Assembly: GCA_911728455.2 (NCBI GenBank)
Contig: OU452229.1
Span: forward strand, 23,487,347-23,551,346
DNA length: 64,000 bases
Direction of reading: 5' to 3'
Source of the DNA: Marthasterias glacialis
Lineage: Eukaryota > Echinodermata > Asteroidea > Forcipulatida > Asteriidae
Shown: positions 12,501-24,500 of the stretch, piece after piece
Layout of the letters: each line of letters begins with the position of its first letter
Numbering within the stretch: the first letter of the stretch is position 1
Notes under the pieces: generated by a model
What the model saw: the letters and a program-made list of their open reading frames with translations, nothing else
What the model was told of the DNA's origin: nothing
The model's database searches: none
Made by a program: the position numbers and the translations under genes

Positions 12501-15500
12501 ACCAATATTGCACCTAAGAATAGTTTATAGCCCAGGCCCGACTGCTCCGTTCTTGAGAGGGCAATGGCACCAAGTCATTTTCTTGATAATTAAGTCTGAT
12601 TTCTGATTTTTGGGGTCAGTAGAAAAATCATCAAAATTGTTATTAAATAGCCTGAAAAGTCTATTTTACATGTAGGTCAGCCCTTCTACTCAATAAAGTG
12701 TCCAGACTTTATTCTGAAGTCAAAATATCCTGCCTGTAATAAAGAGCACCTCTATGAGGAAATTGTAAATTTCTGTTTCAGATCAAGTCTCTGTACGTGT
12801 GGATGTACTTCTGTAGACCTCGACACTTCCTCACTCTCTCGCCTCCAAATAATAGACCGATTGCACGACCCGCATCACGTGACCTATTGTGGGTATTAAA
12901 TGTAAACAAACATGACATCCTCCATTGCATTTGTTTATTCAATCAAGGTTTTTCTTTCTCGAAATCTGTGAAAAATATTTCAGAGTTTGTACCAGAGACC
13001 TTCGAGTGGCTGAATAAAGCCAGTAAGAACAGTTTCAGCAAGTTTTGGAAATTGTACAAGTAACGTATAATGAAATGTGCACGATGTGTACTACTGTTGC
13101 ACGACGGAACGTTTGGGCCAGACGACGTTCACACACTTTTCAACACAAGAATTTCAAAGTTTTGAAGCTGAATCATCCAAAGAAATAGCTTTCCAAAACT
13201 GTGTGATTCCTTTACCTATTTGAAATTGTGCAAGGCTATGCTCACTTTTCCAATGTTCTTTACCCTTTTTGTACAGTGATTTAGGTCTACATTACTAGTA
13301 AAGTAACAGGCGGGTGGCTACATAGTCGTCAAAATAAACCTCTTTTGTAGCAGAATACTGGTAGTTTATGAAACAGTAATGTGATTAATATCAATGTCAC
13401 AACATACAACTTTATTAGAGTGGCTTAGTAACTGTGTTATTATTACCAAAAGCCAACTTTTGGTGTGACTCTGTCGGTCACGGCATGTATTTGCACGTAG
13501 TTTGCCATCAGCTCAGATGACGTAGTACCCACAATAGGTCACGTGATGACATGTAAACATTGGTCACACGATCGGTCTATTATTTGTTTCAAATTCATAC
13601 AGTCGTGGATGCGTTCCTTCCTCCATGATACAATAAAGACAAAAGATACTTCTTCCTCTTCCAAATAATACTCCATAAGCCATTTTTTCAGGGCCAGAAT
13701 TTCTTGTAGGTAAAATCACATGAGTTTTGTGCTTCCTCCGTTCGAATACATGTTGGTTTCCAATTTATACAGTGAATACCAACTACCAGTGAAGGACGGC
13801 TTAGCCTTTGCAAGACTGACCTTGCCATTGTTAAAAACAATTTATTTGTGTCAGTGTGAATCTATTTGTTCAGAAAACAAAACGAGAAATAGCTGCATAA
13901 TATGAATTGAGTCCTGCGGAAGGTTTTAACCTTGTATGGTACAATTGTAAAATCCCCCGCCTACTTCAAAACAAACTGCCAATTTAATATAAATACATGT
14001 AAGTAGCTATGTGACGTATCTCGGCTTTGTTTTTCTTTTTATTTCATTGACCTGGTGTCTATTTTAGCTTCAATCAATATCGCTGTGCAGTAGTCAGATA
14101 TTTTGTTACTGAGTCAGACGTAAAAAATCTCAAATTTGTTTATTGAGTTTGACAATAACAAAAAACCTATCCAGTGAAAACTTATTTTTGCAAAGAAAAG
14201 ATGATTTAAAATTTTTTTTTTTATGTTTCTATTCACCTATAGGTATTTTTTTGATAGATTTAATAGACTTACAAATTGCATCCTGATGCAATTTTTGTAA
14301 AGAATTCTTTGTGCTACATGTACCCAGTGGTGCATCTACATGTAGGGTATGACATGGGCCTTGGGTGCCATTTGAAGGAGCGTGGGGCGCCACTGTGCAG
14401 TGTTATGTTAAAGCACGGTGGAAGAAAAGTCAGACAAGCTGTCCTCGGAGAGTGAAATATGAATTTTCTTCAGATGTATGATCTTTCTTGTCAGATGTTT
14501 GGACAGGGGCGCAATTATAGGGCTCATTCGTAGGCACTATTTCCGCTGGTTCAAACTGCTACAGTAATTACATGATTCATATTGGCTTCTTGTCACTGGG
14601 CAAGTTCTGTGACCTAGTGGTTGAGACATCTGCTCTAGAATACTGGGGTCTTTGGTTCATATCCCACTCGAATAGCACATGGTTTTTTTTTCTGCTGGGC
14701 TCAGAAAGCTCTGAGTAAAGAGTAATTTTTAAAGTCCATCAATTATATTACTTTCACAAATGTGTCAATTTTATGCTTAATTAATGGGGCTGTGTGGTCA
14801 TGATTACATCAGTAAATGGAATAACCCAGTCACTACGTGGGCCTACGCGCTGGCGGTCACATCACAGTTTGACAAAGATGGCACCCTTTGTGATTTGACC
14901 ACAAGCGCGCGCCTGTGCAGTATCTGGGTGAGAGTTCATCTTTCTATGCACAGCCACAGGCCTGCTATAAACATGACGACACAGCCCCTTTAATTCAAAT
15001 GTTTTTTATAACAATTGTATATGCGCATTTAAGCAAGATATAGGCCTACATGTACACAGTCCTCTTTAAGGTAAAAGTCTTTGACATAAAATGCAAACTG
15101 AAGTGGTGCTCAAAGCCTTTTGAATATCACGTGAACAGATGAGTCATCGCACTGCAGCGTCAGCAAAGAAAAATATACAATTCTTCTCTTGGGTTAAGAG
15201 GAAAGACTAGTGGCATGCATTTAGACATCATCATCGACCAATCCTAATAGATGATACAATCAAGGCATAATGTGTCTGCACACATTAATTTGACAAATGA
15301 TATTCTTCTGGAATTCTCAAGACTCACGGCAACAGTTTAGCATTCAATAAAGCATCTTGTGAGGTTTGTAACCGACAGTTTGACTTGGGATTCAGATCTT
15401 GAGTGAATAGATTTTTTAAAAGGCAGATATTTTACAGGATTTGAGTATTGATTGGAGAGGCAAACTGCAGTATAAATGGTTGATGGAAGCACATCCTTAA

Positions 15501-18500
15501 GTGCTTTGTAACTGATGGAAGAGCTCTTGTACAAATGTTTCCACTCTTGCTGTCATTGGATTTTGTAAATTTGTAACAACTTTTACTTTGCTGTGATTTT
15601 TAAAAATCTTTCATCAGTGAGTAATTAATTGAGGATTAACTCATTGGATATCTGAAAATAGAAACCTTGAAGTAACACAGATCTTGGAAAAACACAACAA
15701 AAATGGTACACATGTCAAACTGAACGATTTCATTTTAGTCTTAAAAAATAAAATTAGCTGTTGCAGACTGTTTACCAACCAAAAGGACCTGCTGTATAAA
15801 TGCAAAAAATGTTAATGGCCTCACGTTTAGAGCCTCACAGAGTTTTTCTGAAAGGCTAAAATTGTATTTTCTTCTTCTGATGTTTTGTAGGACCGATTCT
15901 AGTGGACACAGTCAACCTTTCAGCCAGCGCTGGGAAGGCAACCTCTAAGGATATTGCCATGGTGGATGAACTGTCTAAACTCTGTCCAGACCTGGACAAA
16001 GATGAGCTGTATCAGGATCTCCAGCAAGCCAAATCAGACGTCTCGGGTAAAAACTTTTTTTTTTTCTGATGTACTGCATGCTGGGGGCTCAAATTTGGGG
16101 TAAAATTCCACAAGTCCACAGGGCTTGTACATGGAGTTCAAAATCATTCACCAGACTAGAATTTATTTATGACTTTTGAACGGCAAAAAATTTAACAATC
16201 TTTCCAGCTCAGTTTTCTTGTAACACAAAATTTCACATCATTTGCTTACACCCTTTTACAGGCCTTGATCTTAACCGAGGCCACCGAGGCCATTGGCCTC
16301 ATGCCCTGTCGAGTTGGCCAGCAGGCCCTTCGGAAAAATTGCACTGTCACTACCAACTTGGCTTGTATGCCCTTGTACAATTTCTCTGATTTGGCCAGCA
16401 ATGGCCTGCCCCCGTTTTTCTTAAGATTGAGGCCTGCTTTTACCAGGGACTTTTTCCATATGTCCTTTTACTGGGCACACGATGACATGTACATTGTAAA
16501 CTGTTTTTGTTTGAACATGAGAAGAACTATCTTATTTGTCTTTAATATCAGGAATTATATTTTGATACTCAACAGAAATGCCATCATTTAAACCTTTCTA
16601 TTTTTGTTATTAAAGATATTACACAGTGAAGCATTATTATTCAATTGAAAAACACAAGACCACCGGACTTGTCCGGTCGTGAGTTTACTGGCCCGACACA
16701 AAAATCACTGGCCTTTGGCCCATAGTCCAATGTAAAATTGATGTTGATATTGACTATTCTGACATATTTTTACATTTAGAACTTCGGATTGATTTTAATT
16801 TGTGTTTTGTTTCTTGTTGATAGGTTTCACGTCTGATGAGATTTTAAGGAAAGATTTTAAATGTGTGACTGGTTCGTCCATGAACATTGGAATGAGCTCC
16901 ATCCCCATGAACCTCAAGGTGAGTTAAGAATAATCGTTGTAGTTTGAGTTACAATGGCATACATTTTGTTCATTGGAGAAAAAAAATTGAGGTAACCTTG
17001 ATAATCACAATGGGAGACTTTTGAGGACACTAGGTGGCAGCAGACTCACCAGGTAAATCCATTGTTCTCGGAAATGTGCGCAAGCTCAGAACTACACAAA
17101 CTATGGAAGTTTACCTGGTAAGTCTGCTGCCACCTAGCGTTCCAAAGTCTCCCATCGACAGGCCGAGAATTACACGGAGGCCACGAAGGCCACTGCCTCT
17201 GTTGCCCTGGTCTTAGCCTTGGTGCCTCTTCCAAAGTTCGCCGTAGACTTTAAGATTTTCTAATGGAAGTGCCCTTTGCAAAATGAAAATGGCCTTGCCC
17301 TCTCAAAGATGAAATTTCAGGCCTGAATTGGAGCTCAATTGTCTTGAAAAGAAACCTAAAATACTTACCTGTTTTAACAACATCTTGCTGTATTCAATTG
17401 CATCTTAAAAGAAATCTTTTTAGAGTTACAAAAAGCTCTGATTGCAACAAGATGGTCTCTTATTGTATGATCTTATTGCTTAGTGACAACATTTTATTAT
17501 TTGTTTGACTAAAACAACATAATAGGATCATTTTTTCAAAGAGATCTTTTTATCACAGGTGTGGCAAGTCTTTATTTGGAAGATAATTTGCTCAAAAGGA
17601 AAAATTTTCCAAACGAGCTATCAGATAATTGTCAGTTAGTTTTAAAAAAAGATTTTGAGCCAATGTTGTCTCCTCTTTAACTTTACGGATAATCACTGGT
17701 TCCCATCAACCAAGGTTATTTAATCTGGTGAATTTATCTCGATCAGTCAGCTGGTGCTTCGTATACCTTTACTAAATTAAAGGCTTTTAGCAAACAGTGC
17801 ACACCGATAGTGTGTATCAGTCATCAGTGTTTGAATGATTAGAATTTATGAGTTTATGATATTTATTTTGGGATTGTGAAGAATATTGATTATTTCATAT
17901 TTTTTATATGGTGTTAGCATTTGATTATTTCAGATATTGATTTTAAATGCATTTTTGTCTTTGTATGGGTATAGATTATGTTCTTTGTGTCATTTTATTC
18001 AATCTATACTCAACAAGGTCTGAACAATAAGTGCCTGGTAATGGATTTATCTTCAAGTTTTACCCAATGTATGATATGATGCACTTTAACACACGTAGTT
18101 GGTGACTTTTTTTCCGATATACATATAATGAATGCAATTGGGAAAAACTACTGCTGAATTTTGTTTACTCTTTTAAAGCATGTGCAATACATTAGTAAGA
18201 TTAAAAATGTAAATTGTCACATATTTTCACATACGTGTAACTTACATGGTATAAAGATGGTCATGGTGGAAAAGTAACCACTCCAACATTTGATGTTTGA
18301 AAACTTTCACAGGTTTGTTATTTTATGTGTATGCTGGGTCACACAAAGTGCGGATGCAGTCTGTTACTAATGTTGACCATGTGCTTTCGGAATACATGCA
18401 GTTATAGTTTGAGTAGTTTAGGTGATAAAAAGATACTGATATTTGTAATTAGAATGCTCACTTAAAGGGGCTGTGTTGTCATGATTATAGCAGTAAATGG

Positions 18501-21500
18501 AAAAACCCAGTAACTTCGTCTCGTGGGTGCCGGCGGTCACATCACTGTTTGACAAAGATGGCACCCCTTGTGATTTGACTGCAAGTGCGTGCGTGTGTGC
18601 AGTATCTGGGTGAGAGTTCATCTTTCTATTCACAGCCACAGGCCTGCTATAATCATGACGACACAGCCCCTTTAAACAACATTTGGGATTTTCCTGGCTT
18701 ACTTTTGTAATGAATTTCTTGAGGATTTTTTTTTTCTTTTAAAAAACAATCGCTGAACCAGCCCTTTAATTTCAATTCATTTCTTGCAGGATTTTGTTGA
18801 AAAGCCGTCTGTTGAAAGAGACCTTCATGACTTCTGCACCTCCAAGAATCTCCGCCTACTGGTCCTGATGTCTTTAATGGTCGACCAAGACGATGAACCG
18901 CGCAGACAAATATCTGTCTACTCATCAAACACCTCAGACTCCATGAAAGATGAATTGATCCAAACACTGGATGAGTCTTTATCTCCCGCACTGATTCTAT
19001 CGGAGTTGGACACTGATTCCCCAGGAGTGGTTGTCTACAGCCAGGGTAACATCAAGGCTTCTAGGAAGCAGGTCCTCCCTCTCGTGAAAGACTTTCTGAA
19101 CGCTCAGGAGAATTCCTCTGCTGCTGATGAGGAGGAACAAGAAGAGGAGGTTGTAACAGAGTCGGACATGTCAAACATAAATGCAACCCTCTTGAGACTT
19201 TCCAGCAACGCCAACAATGCCAACGACCCTCTGACGTCAGACGACCCATTTGACATGGGAGATAATCAGGCGATAAGTTCACCCGACTCCAGCGGGATTG
19301 ATGCAGGATCAGTGCTACTTGATTTAGATCTCTTCCAAGGGAATCAAAATGGGATGCCAACATCGGAGAGCGGAACCTTCTCCTCCGCTGATAGTGCAGG
19401 TACTCTTGGTTTTACACCGTCTAGTCCTGGCAGTGATGCTGTTGGCTTTGGAAGTGGAACAGAAGATCTGCTTGGGCTGGATCCTTTTGGATCCGGACAG
19501 CCAACAGATTCTGCAACAACACCAGTACCTCCTTCAAATCCGTTTGCACAGTCATCAGGTGATGATCTCTTTGGGCTAGATGCCTTCATGACACAACCAG
19601 CAGCTGCTTCCGATCCCATTCAGAGCCCTTTTGGAGACCCTGTCATTCATGATTATGCTGCCGATCCTTTTGGTGTGAGCATTACAGTAGATCCAGAGGC
19701 ACAAGGATCTGAATCTACATCAGTCTCTCTCTCAGGAAATAATCCTTTTGGAATTGATGGAGAGACCAGTAGCAGTGACTTGCTTGGATTGGGTACCCTC
19801 ACAGCATCAACAGACTCTGAGAGCCAACCAATAAGTGATCCATTTTCATCTACCATGGAGTCGACAGTCCATTCTAGTGTCTCGACAACCGTAGAGAGCT
19901 TCTCAACAGATCTTGGAGACTTTGTTGATCAGAAACCAGGAAGTCCTGACCAAGAAGATTCTGAAGACCAAGATAATAACAGAAGAGATGACCTGGATGG
20001 TTTTCTTGTCACTACATCAAGCAACAATCCCTTTCCGGCATCAGATGAAACTAAACCAGACCCCTTTGGTATGGATAACTTTGAGTCTCAAGCAAGCAAA
20101 CCCAAGCTGGAAGAGGAATCTCCAGACCCATTTGGAGGAACAGTGGTATCTGCATCTGCAGACATGGAATCATTTGCTATGGATGCTAGTGGCTTTGCTG
20201 ACGATGACCAGTCTGAACTTCCTGAATCTGGTGTGATAAAAGAGCCATTTGAGGAACTCAGTACAGATCCTTCTCCAAGTTTCATTCAAGATGAGAAGGA
20301 AATGGCCATTGGGAGCAACCTTGATGAAAATGAATTAGATGTTCAACCTGGAGGTCAACCAGACAAAACGCCAGAGATTACAATAACTCAGACCTCTGAT
20401 AATGAAAAAGTAGATTCAGAAGTAGAGTATTCAGACAACTTTGAAGAGGAATCTCCACGTGATCAGGATCCAGAAGTTGAGGATGAAGGGTTTAATGAAA
20501 GCAACGAGGCAGAAGTGGGTACATCTTTACAGGATGAAATCAACGAGATCTGGGATGAGGTTAAACCTGATGGAGAACAAGATGATGATGATGATGAGTA
20601 TGAGAATGAGGAGGATGTGAGTGAAGAGGATCAAGAAGTGGATCAGGAAGTGTCTCCAGGAGAGAAAAACACAGCTGATGAGGAAGACAATGCAGAATCT
20701 ACTCTTGGCAAAGAGAGTATTGTGCTAGATGTGGCTTCAGAGAGTCTTACAAAAGATGTATCAGATGTGATGGATGAGTCACAAGAAAACTACGTGCAAT
20801 CCATTCAGCAAACAGAGGTTAAAGACACAGAAGAGCAGCCTACAGAAGCTTTCATTCCTGAGAAATATCTTCAGGGCGTTGACGATGTTATGACAGAAGA
20901 AGAAGAGCAAGAGCTGCAGTCTTTACAGCAAGCCGAGCTGGAACAAGTAGAAAATAAGGCTACAGAAGCTGACATTCCTGATGAAACTCTTCAAGGTACT
21001 GAGGATGTTGTGTCACCAATGATTGATCAAGAGGTAATGGAAGAGCCTGATAATTTTAAATCCGAAGAAAATGAACCTTCAGCCAGTACAGAAGAATCTG
21101 TTCCTGAAGAACTATCATTTGAGGATTATGAAGAGAGTACGCCAGTTGATCCACAAGATTCCGAAGATCTGGTTGGATTGGACTCTGACTTGCAGGACCA
21201 GGATTCCAACAGAGAAGATGAAGAGTCGTCTCTCTCTGAGCCACAACTGGTTGAGGAGGTGGAAAATGTTGTTGCATCTATGATAGCTCAGGAGATGCTT
21301 GATGCTCAAGGGAATGATCTGCATCATCAAGACTCTCAAGAAGATCAGGAGAGCATTCCTGCTGAGAACCTTATCCTCGAGTCCAGTTTTGCAGAAAATG
21401 TCCAGCAGGATATGGCTTCAGTTTTAGGGACAGGTGCGGAAGGGGATGATAAGAATCAAGAGGAGATTGAAGAGGAAAGCATAGACCAGTCATTAAGAAT

Positions 21501-24500
21501 TGAAAATAACGGTGAAATTCTCGACACTAGCAATGTGGACCTAAATGTAATAGAGTCCTCAAGACCAGTAGAATTCACGGGACCAGAGAGTGATGAAAAT
21601 GCCAAGTCGTATGAAAATCTAGATTCAGCTTTGGAGGATTCTGAGGTGCAGCCAACCATGCTTGGAGAAAATGGTGGGTTTTCTGATCTCCTTCAAGGTG
21701 AACATGAAAGTGAGGGAAGTTTTATTTCACCGTCTGATGACGTGACAGGGGCAAAATACCAAGAGGAATCTGAACCTCTGGAACAACTTGAAGAAGATAC
21801 TTTAGTATCAGTAGATGAGGTTGCACCCTTAGAGAGTAGTACGGCACCAGGTGATCTCTCACTTGAGTTGGTAATGGAAACAGAATCTCTTCAGAGAAAC
21901 ATATCTCCAATTTCTGATGAAGCTCACACCCGCTCCAGTGGAATCACAAGTCCAGACAGCGAGTTCACTTCAGATGTTATATCAGAGGATCCTTCCAGTG
22001 GGGATTCCTACACAGTTACAGATCCATCCCATGATGTCACCAACTTTCAGATCGCTGACATTAAAGAAGAGGACGAGGAGGACCAAGTGACGGAGTCCAC
22101 AGAGACAACCGAGGTCAATATAGTAGACACCACCTTAGAAGAGAAACTTGATGATTTTGAAAATCAAACTAATGGAGATGTTGATGTGTCCTTGTCAGAA
22201 GAGATTCCTAAGGATGTGGAGATTGGAGTTGTTGAAGATCATTTTTCAGAAGATTCACAAGCTCAGAAAGGTGAAATGGACAGGATTTCCATCCCGACTG
22301 ATGTTGGATTGTGTGATTCAGGGAGAAGCAGTCCTGGATTGGCAGAACAAGACAGCTCCGCAATGCAAGAGGAAGCCCATGATTATGTAGAGGGGGTCAT
22401 TAAGATGGCAAAGTTTGCTTACATAGAAGAGTTGCATCAAGATCCAGCAAATCTTGGAGAGGTCTCAACAGAAGAACAGGGTGAGGAACAGCTGGGCAAT
22501 GCAAGTGAAGATGCTGTGTTGATCCAGAGAGCTGAAGTCGCAATGCAAGAACATGAAACTGCTGTACCCGCTTCGGAAGCCTTAGTCAATGGGGACATTA
22601 TCTTGGAAGCCTCCTCAGTTTCTCAGAAGGAATCATCCTTGTATGCGCAGAAGAACAATTCAGATGATGAGGCATCTTCAGAGCAATTTCAGGAACCTGA
22701 GGGAGAAAGTGAAGCCGACCAGATTCTTTCAGCATCTCTGGTTCAACAAGAGCAATGTACTCCAGTATCAGGGGAAGTATTTGGAGACTCTTTACTCGAT
22801 GAGGTCACACCAGGTGAGCAGCCAGAGGACGCAAATAAGATTTCTAGTTTGAATGGAGACATAGAAGAACCTGCTGCCGAATATCATTCTGATGAAATAC
22901 TGCTAGCAACTTCAAAATCAGTTGAATCAACAGAACCTCTAAACCTGGAACAGACAAGAGAAGCTCCTGAATCATTAAATAATGGAGCTCAAGATTTATT
23001 GCAGCCTGATGAAGAAAACGAGTTACCTGTTGAACCGATGGAATCCGTCGTTGAAGAAGAGATTGCACAAGTAGTAGTCTCACAAGAAGAAAGCGAGGTG
23101 CCTGTTGAAACGATGGAATCCGTCGTTGAAGAAGAGATTGCACAAGTAGTAGTCTCACAAGAAGAAAACGAGGTGCCTGTTGAACCGATGGAATCCGGCG
23201 TTGAAGAAGAGATTGCACAAGCAGATGTCTCACAAGAAGAATCAGTGATGACATCAAACACAGACTTACCTTCAGTCAACAAGGAAGAGGAAGATTCCTT
23301 TCAGCAGACTCTTTCAGCATCTCTGGTTCACCAAGAGCAATGTACTCCAGCGTCAGGGGAAGTATTTGGAGACTCTTTACTCGATGAGGTCACACCAAGT
23401 GAGCAGCAAGAGGACGCAATTGAGGCTTCTAGTTTGAATGGAGACATGGAAGAACCTGCTGCCGAATTCCATTCTGATGAAATACTGCTAGCAACTTCAG
23501 TATCAGTTGAGTCAACAGAACCTCTAAACCTGGAACAGACAAGAGAAGCTCCTGAATCATTAAGTAATGGAGCTCAAGATTTATTGCAGCCTGATGAAGA
23601 AAACGAGTTACCTGTTGAATCAATGGAATCCGTCGTTGAAGAAGAGATTGCACAAGTAGTAATCTCACAAGAAGAAAACGAGGTGCCTGTTGAACCGATG
23701 GAATCCATCGTTGAAGAAGAGATTGCACAAGCAGTAGTCTCACAAGAAGAATCAGTGATGACATCAAACACAGACTTACCTTCAGTCAACAAGGGAGAGG
23801 AAGATTCCTTTCAGCAGACTCTTTCAGCATCTCTGGTTCACCAAGAGCAATGTACTCCAGCGTCAGGGGAAGTATTTGGAGACTCTTTACTCAATGAGGT
23901 CACACCAAGTGAGCAGCAAGAGGACGCAAATGAGGTTTCTAGTTTGAATGGAGACATAGAAGAACCTGCTGCCGAATATCATTCTGATGAAATACTGCTA
24001 GCAACTTCAAAATCAGTTGAATCAACAGAACCTCTAAACCTGGAACAGACAAGAGAAGCTCCTGAATCATTAAGTAATGGAGCTCAAGATTTATTGCAGC
24101 CTGATGAAGAAAACGAGTTATCTGTTGAACCGATGGAATCCGTCGTTGAAGAAAAGATTGCACAAGTAGTAGTCTCACAAGAAGAATCAGTGATGACATC
24201 AAACACAGACTTACCTTCAGTCAACAAGGAAGAGGAAGTCCAAGATATTTCTGAGCCTGAATTGGTTGCGACATCTGAAGCTAACACTGAGCAAGGCATT
24301 CCCGTTAATACCGAAGAAAATTCAGGAGACAAAGCTGATGAGGAGCCCCAGTCTGAAATTGAAGTAAATGTTGTCATTAATGATCAGGGACTTCAAGGAG
24401 TACAAGATGTAAGCAATAAGTCTGAGGAATCCTCACTTGGTAAGACAAAGCTTATCGTTGAAGACGATGTGAAAGATGTCGACATCGACGTCGAAAGAGA

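Larger units (their letters stand above)
3109..15890 (+). other. 12.8-kb PRUNE2 intron packed with repeats
   Basis: The largest intron in the gene. It carries MITEs of several families, two tRNA-derived SINE relics, a 55-bp triplication, the 1.07-kb minisatellite, a LINE fragment interrupted by a hAT-like element, and a TIR element at 12,850-13,590. Stretches 5,150-6,350, 10,000-11,230 and 15,000-15,770 show nothing I can name. Confidence 0.8.
16919..18789 (+). other. PRUNE2 intron before the giant exon
   Basis: Contains the foldback 17,011-17,154, a family D copy directly after it, and the intact TTAA-type MITE. From 17,330 to 18,225 nothing was recognised. A short match near 18,239 (ACTTACATGGTATAAAGATG) recurs near 37,771. 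Confidence 0.8.

Noticed and set aside
22844..24377. Minus-strand open frames with Leu/Val/Arg-rich repeats opposite the giant exon
   Set aside because: They mirror the coding repeats of PRUNE2 on the other strand and have no independent support.
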